This document shows, piece by piece, positions 19,142-27,176 of a stretch of 64,000 nt of DNA. The position numbers and the translations under genes are program-made. Source of the DNA: an uncultured Novosphingobium sp. Lineage in GTDB: Bacteria > Pseudomonadota > Alphaproteobacteria > Sphingomonadales > Sphingomonadaceae. The DNA is taken from NCBI GenBank assembly GCA_937996535.1, contig CALKVF010000076.1, positions 35,428 to 99,427 on the forward strand, written 5' to 3'. The notes under the pieces were generated by a model that was given only the letters and a program-made list of their open reading frames with translations, was not told the DNA's origin and did not search any database. Every line of letters begins with the position of its first letter. Positions within the stretch are counted from its first letter, which is position 1.

Positions 19142-20703
19142 CAGGCGGCGTCTTCAGCCGGAAGCTCAAGCCGCGGAAACACGCCAACCGGCTGCGCAAC
19201 GGCAAAGCCGCTGGCTACCAACTGCGCAAACCATTCGGCGTTATCCAACGCCGCAAAATCGCGGGCGTCAGCGGCAATGCCCAACTGATCGAGCAGCTTG
19301 TCGGCCGATGCGGGGACAACCGGGCGCACCGCGATTGCCAGACTGCGCACGCAGCGCAGCAGCACCATCAATACTGCCGCCATCCGCTCAGGATCGGTCT
19401 TGCGCAGCGCCCAGGGCGCCTGCTCGTCAACGTACTGGTTGCACACGAACACCGCCCGCATCCACGCATCGAGCCCGTCGCTGAACGCCAATTCGCCGAA
19501 CCGGGCGACCAGCGCCGCGATGTGCGCCTCAACTTCGGCGAGCAGCGCCTTGTCGGCGTCCGCCAGCGGCAGATCGGCGCGCAGCTGCCCATCGAGGTTC
19601 TTGAAGATCATCGACAGCGAGCGCTGCGCCAGATTGCCGAAGCTGTTGGCGAGTTCGGCATTGGCACGGGTGACGATCGCTTCGGGCGAATAGGAGCCAT
19701 CCTGCCCGAACGCGACTTCGCGCATCAGGAAATAGCGCAGGGTATCGACGCCATACTGCTCGGCCAGCGCCATCGGATCGGTGACATTGCCGAGCGACTT
19801 CGATTCCTTCTGCCCGCGGTTGAGCAGGAAGCCGTGGCTGAAGACGTGGCGGGGCAGCTCGATCCCGGCGCTCCACAGGAAAGCCGGCCAATAGATCGTG
19901 TGGAAGCGCGTGATATCCTTGCCAATCAGGTGGAGATTGGCCGGCCAATACTTTGCGAAATCGCCATTTTCATTCGGGAAACCAAGCCCGGTCAAATAGT
20001 TCGTCAGGGCATCGACCCAGACATACATCACGTGGTTGTCGCTGCCGGGAACCTTGACGCCCCAGTCAAAACTGGTGCGCGAAACCGACAGATCGCGCAG
20101 GCCGCCTTCAACGAACCGCATGATTTCGTTGCGGCGGCTCTCGGGGCGAATGAAATCGGGCTGCTCGTTATAGAGCGCCAGCAGCCGTTCGGCGTAGTTC
20201 GACAGGCGGAAGAACCAGCTTTCCTCCACCGTCCATTCGACCGGAGTGCCCTGCGGAGAGAGTTTCTCGCCGCCCTCGCCCGCGGTCAGTTCGCTTTCGT
20301 CGTAATAGGCCTCGTCACGGACCGAGTACCAGCCTTCGTAGCGGTCGAGGTAGAGATCGCCGTTTGCTTCCATCCGCCGCCACAGTTCCTGGCTGGCGGC
20401 ATGGTGGCGCTGCTCGGACGTGCGCATGAACACATCATAGGACACATTCAGACCATCGCACATCGCAATGAAATATGATGACATTTCGTCGGCAAGCTGC
20501 AGCGGCGTGATACCCAGGTCACGCGCCTTTTGCGCCATCTTCAGGCCGTGCTCGTCAGTGCCGGTCTGGAAGCGCACATCGCGGCCAAGTTGGCGCTGGA
20601 AACGGGCGATGACGTCGGCGGCGATCGCTTCATAGGCGTGGCCGATATGCGGCTTGCCGTTGGGATAGCTGATCGCGGTGGTAATGTAGAAGGGTTCGGC
20701 CAT
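19141..20703 (-). CDS. metG: Methionyl-tRNA synthetase
   Basis: Class I synthetase charging tRNA-Met, 520 residues from ATG 20703 (MAEPFYITTAISYPNG). HIGH is intact at 19-22. The second catalytic motif reads KESKS (299-303) instead of KMSKS. The insertion domain has the WYSVRDEAYYDESEL form without the C-x2-C zinc knuckles of the long MetRS type. No C-terminal tRNA-binding (EMAP-II-like) domain is fused. The stop overlaps the tatD start by one base. A TTG at 20712 is also in frame but less likely. Confidence 0.97.
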   Translation of the reverse strand: MAEPFYITTAISYPNGKPHIGHAYEAIAADVIARFQRQLGRDVRFQTGTDEHGLKMAQKARDLGITPLQLADEMSSYFIAMCDGLNVSYDVFMRTSEQRHHAASQELWRRMEANGDLYLDRYEGWYSVRDEAYYDESELTAGEGGEKLSPQGTPVEWTVEESWFFRLSNYAERLLALYNEQPDFIRPESRRNEIMRFVEGGLRDLSVSRTSFDWGVKVPGSDNHVMYVWVDALTNYLTGLGFPNENGDFAKYWPANLHLIGKDITRFHTIYWPAFLWSAGIELPRHVFSHGFLLNRGQKESKSLGNVTDPMALAEQYGVDTLRYFLMREVAFGQDGSYSPEAIVTRANAELANSFGNLAQRSLSMIFKNLDGQLRADLPLADADKALLAEVEAHIAALVARFGELAFSDGLDAWMRAVFVCNQYVDEQAPWALRKTDPERMAAVLMVLLRCVRSLAIAVRPVVPASADKLLDQLGIAADARDFAALDNAEWFAQLVASGFAVAQPVGVFPRLELPAEDAA

Positions 20704-20727
20704 GGCCGGCAATTCTTTCAGGAAAGG

Positions 20728-21708
20728 TCAGGTTGCCGCCTCTCTAGGCATGGCGAGCGATGCCAGCAAGGCCCCGATCTCCATCACCACCAGCGCGGCA
20801 TCGAAGTTGAAGGTCGGCATCTGCCCCGCCAGACGGACCAGTTCACCATAAACCTCGATCACGCGGGCCTGCCGGGTACGGGAACCCACGCCCATCTGCG
20901 CAGCCACCACGGCGCGGGCGAGGTCGACCGCGGCCTGCTGGCGTTCGCGATCCGGCCGTGCGCCGATTTCCGCGGCCAGAGCGCCACGCAGCTCGAAATG
21001 TTCGTCGCCTTCGCGGATCAGGCGCAGCATCAACTGGTGGAGCTTGCCCAGATCCTGCTCGACAAAATCGAGCGCGGCGCCGGGCGAACCCTCGGCAGCG
21101 GCAATCGCGGCGGCGCGAGCATCGCTCTCAGCCTGAGGGGCAAGATCGCGCAGCACCTGTTCGATCGCGGGCGGATCGAGCGGATCGAAACGCAGCACCC
21201 GGCAGCGCGAGCGAATCGTGGGCAGCAAGCGTCCGGGCTTGTGCGTGACGAGCAGAAAATAGGTTCCCGCCGGCGGTTCTTCGAGGCTCTTGAGCAGCGC
21301 GTTCGAGGCGTTCTTTTCGAGATCGTCGGCCGGATCGATGATCACCACGCGGCGGCTGCCCAGCGTCGGCCGGGTAATCAGCCGCTGCTGCACCATGCGG
21401 ATTTCGTCGATCGGGATCGCCCGCTTGCGCTTGTAGGCGCCGCCATCCTCGCGCTTCTTGGCCTCTTCCTTGTTCTCGGGCGGATGCTCGGGGATCAGGA
21501 TATCGGGATGGCGATCCGCCGGTGGCTGCGGGATGCCGGCTTCGGCAACCAGCTCTGCCGCCGCCGCGCGAGCGAACAAGCCCTTCCCTACGCCCTTGAG
21601 CCCGGCCAGAATCCACGCGTGGTGCATGCGCGGCGAGGCCATCGCCGCGCGCCATTCACGCCAGGCAGCGTCATGGCCGTGGAGGCTCGCTCCGCTCAGA
21701 TCGCTCAT
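20728..21708 (-). CDS. holB: DNA polymerase III delta-prime subunit
   Basis: Clamp-loader subunit of 326 residues. It has an AAA+ fold with a Walker-A-like LKGVGKGLFARAAA and the sensor region VIIDPADDLEKNASNALLKS. The family's SRC motif appears as SRCRVLRFDPL. It overlaps the tmk stop (ATGA) and precedes metG by 24 bases; tmk-holB-metG-tatD is a widely conserved order. As in other delta-prime subunits, the zinc-binding cysteine cluster is not obvious here. Confidence 0.94.
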   Translation of the reverse strand: MSDLSGASLHGHDAAWREWRAAMASPRMHHAWILAGLKGVGKGLFARAAAAELVAEAGIPQPPADRHPDILIPEHPPENKEEAKKREDGGAYKRKRAIPIDEIRMVQQRLITRPTLGSRRVVIIDPADDLEKNASNALLKSLEEPPAGTYFLLVTHKPGRLLPTIRSRCRVLRFDPLDPPAIEQVLRDLAPQAESDARAAAIAAAEGSPGAALDFVEQDLGKLHQLMLRLIREGDEHFELRGALAAEIGARPDRERQQAAVDLARAVVAAQMGVGSRTRQARVIEVYGELVRLAGQMPTFNFDAALVVMEIGALLASLAMPREAAT

Positions 21709-22340
21709 GCCGCGTCCAACACGGGCTGCAGCGCGCCAAGCACCTGGGCGTGGACGCTGTGCGCATCGGCATTCCCGTCGATCCGGGCGAAGCGGGCGGG
21801 CTCCTCGACGGCAAGCCGGGCGAAGGCCGCCGCAACCCCGGCGTGATAGGCCGCATCGCGCCCGCCGATCCGGTCCGCCACGTCACCATCGCGGGCCTGG
21901 GTACGCTGCTGGGCGGTTTCGGGCGACACTTCGACGAGGAACGTGAGATCGGGCAGCAGACCCTGACTGCCAACCCGGTGCAGCGCCAAAACGTCGGCGT
22001 CAGACAGTCCTCCGGTCCCGCCCTGATAAGCGCGGCTCGAATCGACGAACCGATCGCAGATCACCCAGCGGCCGGCTTCGATCGCCGGGAGGATCAGCCG
22101 CTCGACATGGTCGGAGCGGGCCGCGGCAAACAGCAGGGCCTCGGCGCGCGGGTTCCAGCCATCACCTTCAGTTCCCAGCAGAAGCGCGCGGATTGCCTCG
22201 GCTCCGGCAGTTCCGCCCGGCTCGCGCGTGACCGTGCAGGCGATCCCGCGCGCTTCGAGCGCCGCCGCCAACAGCCGCGCCTGGGTGGACTTGCCCGCCC
22301 CTTCGCCGCCTTCAAATGCTATGAACTTGCCCCGTTTCAT
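21705..22340 (-). CDS. tmk: Thymidylate kinase
   Basis: dTMP kinase of 211 residues, essential for dTTP synthesis. The P-loop is FEGGEGAGKSTQ, the DR motif is CDRFVDSS, and the lid region has QQRTQARDGDVADRIG. The start overlaps the stop of the upstream carboxypeptidase gene and the stop overlaps holB, so it is embedded in the operon. Confidence 0.96.
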   Translation of the reverse strand: MKRGKFIAFEGGEGAGKSTQARLLAAALEARGIACTVTREPGGTAGAEAIRALLLGTEGDGWNPRAEALLFAAARSDHVERLILPAIEAGRWVICDRFVDSSRAYQGGTGGLSDADVLALHRVGSQGLLPDLTFLVEVSPETAQQRTQARDGDVADRIGGRDAAYHAGVAAAFARLAVEEPARFARIDGNADAHSVHAQVLGALQPVLDAA

Positions 22341-23509
22341 CGCAGCAGCCCTAGCAGGCCATTCACGATCCTGTCGATTGGCCCAGCCTTGTTCACCCCC
22401 CGCGCAGTGACCAGCGGGAGATAATGCACCGGCTGCCCTTCAACCTCGACCGCCAGCCCGGCCACGACCGCGCCTTTGACAAAGGGTGCGCGCAGCGGAC
22501 CATAATAGACGATGCGGGTGGCGACCTTGGGCGCGGTGCCGCGCGGCACGGCTATCGAAAAGGCCCTTGGGGCAAACAGTTCGACCGAGCGGGCATCGCC
22601 GTCCTGCACCTGCGCCGAGCCGATTACTTCACCCGCCTTGAGCAGCGGGCGGCTGTCCCACGCGCCGTAGCCCCATTCGGCCAGACCGATCGACGCCTTG
22701 GCACGCAAGTCCTCGTTCTGGGCGCCGGCGATCACCAGCACCAGCCGCCGCCCATCACGTTCCACCGCGCCGAGGAAATTGAACCCCGCCTCAAAGGTGT
22801 GGCCGGTCTTGATCCCATCTGCACCGGGCAAGACGCTGGCGGCAAAGGGATCGTGGCTTTGCAAAGATTGCCCTCGCCACAGCATCGCGCGGTGGCCGAA
22901 ATAGCGGCGATAGAGGACTGGATGTTCGGTCAGCAGGGCCTGGGCAAGGCGCACCAGATCGCGCGCGTTGACCCGGGTCTGGCCGTGGTCGGGAAAGCCG
23001 TTGGGCGTGGCGAAATGGCTGGCGTCCATGCCGAGCAAGGCGGCGCGGGCATTCATCGCCGCGGTCCAGGCCTCGGTTGATCCCAGCGCCCCTTCGGCCA
23101 GCTCCACGGCCGCATCATTGGCGGAAACTGTGGTCACGCCCATCAGCAGGTCGCGCACGCTGACTGCCTCGCCGCCGCGCAGCGCCAGCGTCGTCCCCTT
23201 GCCCGACCACCGCGCGGCGGTTTGCGGGCGGATGCGGTAGATGCTGTCTTCGGACAGCTTGCCCGCTGCCATCAGATCGAACGCGACCAGCGCAGTCATC
23301 GCCTTGGTGATCGAAGCCGGCAGGAACCTGCGCTCGGCATTGCGGGCATAGAGCGTCTGCCCGGCGGAAAGATCGACCAGCAAAGCAACCGGAACCCGCT
23401 CCACCAGCGGCGGCACCGGCTGCGCGGCCGGCGCCGAAACATCGCCCAGAACCTGAGCTGGCACCAGCGCGGCCAAAGCCAAAAACAGCGGCAATGCAGT
23501 GCGTTTCAA
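22337..23509 (-). CDS. D-alanyl-D-alanine carboxypeptidase (PBP5/6 type)
   Basis: A secreted serine peptidase that trims peptidoglycan pentapeptides. Signal peptide 1-22 (MKRTALPLFLALAALVPAQV), SxxK motif SITK with the nucleophilic Ser, SxN motif SAN and KTG motif KTGHT are all present. A C-terminal PBP5-like beta domain follows, and the end (DRIVNGLLGLLR) is amphipathic, suiting membrane attachment. Length is 390. The start appears to be TTG at 23509; I find no nearby in-frame ATG. rlpA and an MltB-like gene lie directly upstream, making a small cell-wall module. Confidence 0.93.
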   Translation of the reverse strand: MKRTALPLFLALAALVPAQVLGDVSAPAAQPVPPLVERVPVALLVDLSAGQTLYARNAERRFLPASITKAMTALVAFDLMAAGKLSEDSIYRIRPQTAARWSGKGTTLALRGGEAVSVRDLLMGVTTVSANDAAVELAEGALGSTEAWTAAMNARAALLGMDASHFATPNGFPDHGQTRVNARDLVRLAQALLTEHPVLYRRYFGHRAMLWRGQSLQSHDPFAASVLPGADGIKTGHTFEAGFNFLGAVERDGRRLVLVIAGAQNEDLRAKASIGLAEWGYGAWDSRPLLKAGEVIGSAQVQDGDARSVELFAPRAFSIAVPRGTAPKVATRIVYYGPLRAPFVKGAVVAGLAVEVEGQPVHYLPLVTARGVNKAGPIDRIVNGLLGLLR

Positions 23510-23548
23510 GGCAATCCCCGGGCGCGGCCATGCCGGCGGCAGGTGGCC

Positions 23549-24508
23549 CTACCCGGCGTGCTGGATTCGAGCCTCGCTATAGCCCGCGCCCTTGGCCTTC
23601 GCCAGCGCGGCCTCAGCCTCCGCGCGGGTTCGGAACGGGCCGATCCGCACCCGCCAGACGTTGCCAGCCGGGCTGATCGCGCCGCCAGCGCGGCCTGCCA
23701 CGGCTTGGGCCCGTGCCTTGTCTGAGAACGCGCCCACCTGCACAACGAAATCGCCTTTGCCCTCCGTTTGCACCGGTGCCGATTTGGGCAGCGGCTTGGC
23801 GGCAGGCGTGGAAACGGGCTGCGCGGCGGGTTTGACGTCCGGCTTCGAGGTCGGTTTGGGCGATGGCTTCGTCGCCGGCTTCACAACTTCGGCTGGCTTC
23901 GCCGGCAATGGCAGCGTTTCGACCGGCTTTGGCACGGGCTGCGGCTGGGCCTGAGTCTGTGCCTCCAGACGGCGATTGAGCGCGGCGAGCAGGCCCTTGG
24001 GCGTGTCCATCCGGGCGGCAGCCGCACCGCCGGAGCGCAGCATGGCGCGCTCCTGCTCAGGCGGATTGACCCGCCGCACGCGCACTGGCGCCGAGGTCTG
24101 GCCGCTGATCCCGAGCTGGGCAGCGGCGCCCGGCGAAAGTTCCAGCAAGTCCTTCCCGGCCATCGGGCCGCGCCGTTCGAGCCGGACCAGAATCGTGCGC
24201 CCGCTATCGAGCGAGGTAACCTCGACATAGCTTGGCAGCGGCAAGGTGCGGTGTGCGCCCGAAATCGTCGCGCCGCCGGTTTCGCTGACCGCGGTCCGGC
24301 CAACCGCATCGTAATTCATTGTGTCAGCTGGAACATAGGTCACGCCATCGACCACGAACGGCGCGCCAATCACCATCGGGTAATCCGCGCGCGGCCCGGC
24401 GTTTTCAGCCGGCAGCGGGTCAGCGCTGGCGATTTGGATAAAGCTGCCGCACGCGGCCAGCATGGTCAGCGCCGCAAGCGGCAGGCGTCGTTCAACGGGA
24501 AATCTCAT
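23549..24508 (-). CDS. rlpA: RlpA-like septal-ring lipoprotein with SPOR domain
   Basis: A lipoprotein of 319 residues. The lipobox LAAC near residue 20 predicts lipidation. A double-psi beta-barrel domain follows (about 40-135), then a Pro/Lys/Ala-rich linker (about 175-240) and a C-terminal SPOR domain (about 245-315, VQVGAFSDKARAQAVAG). RlpA proteins bind denuded septal glycan; in Pseudomonas RlpA is a lytic transglycosylase. The catalytic Asp and the surrounding residues are not clearly preserved, so activity is uncertain. ATG 24508 is chosen over TTG 24514; it overlaps the upstream mltB-like gene by 17 bases. Confidence 0.92.
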   Translation of the reverse strand: MRFPVERRLPLAALTMLAACGSFIQIASADPLPAENAGPRADYPMVIGAPFVVDGVTYVPADTMNYDAVGRTAVSETGGATISGAHRTLPLPSYVEVTSLDSGRTILVRLERRGPMAGKDLLELSPGAAAQLGISGQTSAPVRVRRVNPPEQERAMLRSGGAAAARMDTPKGLLAALNRRLEAQTQAQPQPVPKPVETLPLPAKPAEVVKPATKPSPKPTSKPDVKPAAQPVSTPAAKPLPKSAPVQTEGKGDFVVQVGAFSDKARAQAVAGRAGGAISPAGNVWRVRIGPFRTRAEAEAALAKAKGAGYSEARIQHAG

Positions 24509-25526
24509 CTGCAAGCAACCCCACGGAGAGTGCGTAGTAGTTCGAGCAGTTGTACTGGAGGATAACCCTGTAATTCCCGGTTAACAGGAACGCGCCGGTA
24601 TCGGGGCCATCGGGTTCGAACAACGTGGCCATGGTGCTGTCGCCGATGCCAGCCTGCGGCTGGATGCCCAGCGCCCGCCATTCGCCCACGGTGCGCCACT
24701 GCGAATGGCGGGCATGGACGCGCGCGCAGGTCGGCGCGTCGAGCCGGGGGGCAAGGCTGCCGCGATCAAACCCGGCGGGGATCGCGGCGCGCACGCCCCA
24801 CGGCTCGCCCGCGCGCCAGCCCGCATCGCGGAAATAGTTGGCAATCGAGGCCAGGGTATCGGCGCGGCTGGACCAGATATCGATATCGCCATCGCCGTTA
24901 CCGTCGCGCGCGAGCCGCAGATAGACGCTGGGGAGGAACTGCGGATTGCCAAAGGCCCCGGCCCAGCTCCCGCTCATCCGTTCACGCGGCACACCGCGAT
25001 CGGCCATCTTGAGCAGGGCGATGAACTCGCCGGTGAAAAGCTCGCGGCGGCGGCCTTCATAGGCCAGCGTCGCCAGCGCGCGGGGCAGATCAAAATCGCC
25101 CTTGTAGCGACCATAATTCGTCTCGTGCCCCCAGATCGCCAGCATGATCTTGGCGGGAACACCGTATTCGCTCTCCAGCCGCGCGGCCTCGGGCCCGAGT
25201 TCAGCCAGAATTTTGCGCCCGCCCGCGATCCGCACCGCATCGACATGGGTGCGAATATAACCAGCGATCGGCGGCGGCGTGCCACTCGGGCTTGAGCCCG
25301 GCTGGGCTCGGTCAAGCGCGATCACGCGTGGATTGAGTTGCAGATCCGAAATCATCCGCTGGGTGGTCTGCTCGCTCACCCCTTCGCTGCGCGCGCGGGC
25401 GGCAAGCAACTGCAGGAAGCCCTGAAATCCGGCCTCCTCATCCACCTGCGCGCTCAGCGGCGGTGAGAATGCAGCGGTGGCAAGGACAAGCGAGGCAGCG
25501 AATTTAAAACGACGGATCAGACCCAT
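24492..25526 (-). CDS. mltB: Lytic murein transglycosylase, MltB-like
   Basis: A periplasmic glycan-strand lyase of the SLT_2/MltB family. From ATG 25526 the protein has 344 residues with a signal peptide (MGLIRRFKFAASLVLATAAF, cleavage near LSAQ). The catalytic Glu is in AIWGHETNYGRYKGDFDL. Other family motifs are GSWAGAFGNPQFLPS, DGDIDIW and the C-terminal YNCSNYYALSVGLLAD. In-frame GTG 25604 and ATG 25586 lie upstream but would put non-signal sequence before the hydrophobic core. No lipobox is present, so it is a soluble type. It heads the minus-strand operon that continues through rlpA and the carboxypeptidase gene. Confidence 0.93.
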   Translation of the reverse strand: MGLIRRFKFAASLVLATAAFSPPLSAQVDEEAGFQGFLQLLAARARSEGVSEQTTQRMISDLQLNPRVIALDRAQPGSSPSGTPPPIAGYIRTHVDAVRIAGGRKILAELGPEAARLESEYGVPAKIMLAIWGHETNYGRYKGDFDLPRALATLAYEGRRRELFTGEFIALLKMADRGVPRERMSGSWAGAFGNPQFLPSVYLRLARDGNGDGDIDIWSSRADTLASIANYFRDAGWRAGEPWGVRAAIPAGFDRGSLAPRLDAPTCARVHARHSQWRTVGEWRALGIQPQAGIGDSTMATLFEPDGPDTGAFLLTGNYRVILQYNCSNYYALSVGLLADEISR

Positions 25527-25612
25527 GGCCGGACATTCGCACAACCCACGGCTGATGAAAACCGCTAAGGGCGTGACAATCCGCATCGCAGCGGCTAGCC
25601 GCACCAGACAAC

Positions 25613-25702
25613 GGACAGGTGGCCGAGTGGTTTAAGGCAGCGGTCTTGAAAACCGCCGTGGGTGCAAGCTCACCGTGGGTTCGAATCCCACCCTGTCCGC
25701 CA
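25613..25702 (+). tRNA. tRNA-Ser (anticodon TGA)
   Basis: A full class II tRNA of 90 nt. Acceptor GGACAGG pairs with CCTGTCC, the anticodon stem is GCGGT/ACCGC with loop CTTGAAA (anticodon TGA), followed by a long variable arm and the T-arm GGGTTCGAATCCC. CCA is encoded. It is transcribed away from the mltB-like gene. Confidence 0.97.
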
Positions 25703-26269
25703 TTTTCACTATATTCTCAGATAACTTTCAACGCCTTAAAAGGCGCCCTTCGTGGCACCTCGGTCATCAGACGCGGGGCACGCCCAGCTGTTAGCCCAAA
25801 TTCGCCCCGGATGAGCTTCAACAGCGTCTGCCTTCGCCCATTTGCGCAACTGCTGCAATTTTTCGAGCGAGTGCGTTGCACTGTGCTGGTGCATCCGTGC
25901 GCCCGTGTGCGGACCAAAACCACAACATCGGCCCTAATGTCCTTCTACCCTCGCGGCCGTCCCATTCTGGAGCAAACTCAGGCCAACCTCGGGTGGGAAA
26001 GCTCCGTACGGCAGGCATCCAAGTGATGCCGCGCAGCTCGAAACAAATAAAAAATTGCGAAATATTATATCTTTAGAGGCTGGCGCACGCTTGACAAAAG
26101 GTGCATTTTGGGAAGCCTCCTTGGCCGAGGCGACAATGGTTAACAACCTTGTAACCGCCTGTTCCCCCGCTTAGCAAAACATCCATAAGCGTGATGATTC
26201 GGTTCATTATGACGGTTATCTTGGACCGTCGTCGAACTGCGCTTTCATGTTTCAAACGGGGATGTACCT
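25703..26269 (+). other. Intergenic region after tRNA-Ser, no supported gene
   Basis: This 567-bp stretch has lower GC near 26040-26080. I see no ORF with family character; short frames on both strands break up and lack ribosome-binding sites. Visible elements are a small palindrome CGCCTT-AA-AAGGCG (25732-25745), which may help end the tRNA transcript, a TTGACA hexamer (26091-26096) without a good -10, a CtrA-like box (26140-26155) and a GANTC site GATTC (26196-26200). It could hold a small RNA or a decayed gene; neither is shown. Confidence 0.5.
26140..26155 (+). promoter_or_regulatory. CtrA-like box upstream of the 26270 gene
   Basis: TTAA-CAACCTT-GTAAC matches the CtrA consensus TTAA-N7-TTAAC at all but one position. 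On the minus strand the same site reads TTAC-N7-TTAACCAT. It is 115 bp before the start codon at 26270, and a GANTC (CcrM) site lies 41 bp downstream of it. Function is inferred from sequence match only. Confidence 0.5.
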
Positions 26270-27085
26270 ATGAAAAAGCTGAGCCTCTCGACGATCGCAA
26301 CTGCACTCGTTGCCACCTCGCTCTCCCCATTGACCGTAGCCCCGGCCTTTGCCGCCACGGTGACCCCGACCGCGGACACGCAGGCCGCGATGCAGAGTTC
26401 TTGCGATGCATCCAAGCCTGCCGACACCAATGGCGTGACCTATGTCGCAACGCCGGACATCACCAATACCGTGACGGAGACGATTGAAACCAACCGCGTC
26501 ACGATCGAAGACATCCCGAGCGGCATCCTGCTCGGCCAAACACCGTTCGCTTTCACCACCGGCTCGGAACACCGCAACGGCTACAGCGCCAACATCCACG
26601 GCGACTTCACCAGCGAAGCGACCTACAGCGGCGGCAAGCTGGTGCAGGAAGTAACCGAGGTGACCAACACCACCTTCACCTTCGGCTGCAAGGTCGTGAA
26701 GACCACCCGCGGCCAGACTAACCTGGCCCCTCCGGGACAGCAGGTTCCCGCGACGTTGACCAAAACCCAGATCGACGCCACCATCACCCGCCGCGAAGAA
26801 GTCTCGGCCCCGAACGTGACCGTCACTCTCCACGCCGAGAAAGTCATCTGCATCTCGCCGAAGAAGAACCCGGGCACCTGGACCAACCAGAACGGCTATT
26901 CCGGCACCTGCAGCACCGCGCTGTACAATGCGGTTGCGCTTGGCGGGCCGGTGCCGTCGAACTCGGTCCCCGGTGTGTCGCAGCTGCTGCCCAGCGCGCC
27001 GGACCACCAGACCGCGCTGCCGGAAGACCAGCTCTACTATCCGCAGCTGCCGAACGATCCGGAAGATTTCCTGACCGAAGCCTGA
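26270..27085 (+). CDS. Secreted protein of unknown function
   Basis: A 271-residue protein with a clear signal peptide (MKKLSLSTIATALVATSLSP, cleavage after AFA near residue 28). The mature part is Thr/Val-rich, likely all-beta, and has five or so cysteines (SSCDASK, FGCKVV, VICIS, GTCST) that could form disulfides. The C-terminal 60 residues are Pro-rich and acidic. I do not recognise a family. It stands alone, is followed by its own terminator, and is convergent with a TonB-dependent receptor gene. A CtrA-like box and a GANTC site upstream suggest cell-cycle-linked expression. Confidence 0.85.
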   Translation: MKKLSLSTIATALVATSLSPLTVAPAFAATVTPTADTQAAMQSSCDASKPADTNGVTYVATPDITNTVTETIETNRVTIEDIPSGILLGQTPFAFTTGSEHRNGYSANIHGDFTSEATYSGGKLVQEVTEVTNTTFTFGCKVVKTTRGQTNLAPPGQQVPATLTKTQIDATITRREEVSAPNVTVTLHAEKVICISPKKNPGTWTNQNGYSGTCSTALYNAVALGGPVPSNSVPGVSQLLPSAPDHQTALPEDQLYYPQLPNDPEDFLTEA

Positions 27086-27108
27086 TCGGCACCAGCGCAC
27101 CGAAACAG

Positions 27109-27139
27109 GGCCGGCCCGCACCGCGGCGCCGGCCTTTTT
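27109..27139 (+). terminator. Terminator of the 26270 gene
   Basis: The stem GGCCGGC (27109-27115) with GCCGGCC (27128-27134) is followed by TTTTT. It sits 23 bases after the stop codon and 38 bases before the end of the convergent receptor gene. Confidence 0.85.
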
Positions 27140-27176
27140 CGTGGCCGGCGATGGGGCGCAAAATCGGGGCTTGGCG

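Noticed and set aside
25717..26018. Possible integrase or resolvase remnant on the minus strand after the tRNA
   Set aside because: The short peptides show no catalytic Tyr/Arg or Ser motif I can name, and no duplicated tRNA end is present. It is kept only as an open question.
25619..26026. A 135-codon frame starting inside tRNA-Ser
   Set aside because: It uses a GTG within the tRNA and runs through tRNA sequence; there is no ribosome-binding site.
26091..26119. TTGACA as a sigma-70 -35 element for the 26270 gene
   Set aside because: At 16-18 bp spacing the -10 position reads GC-rich sequence, so no usable promoter pair is seen.
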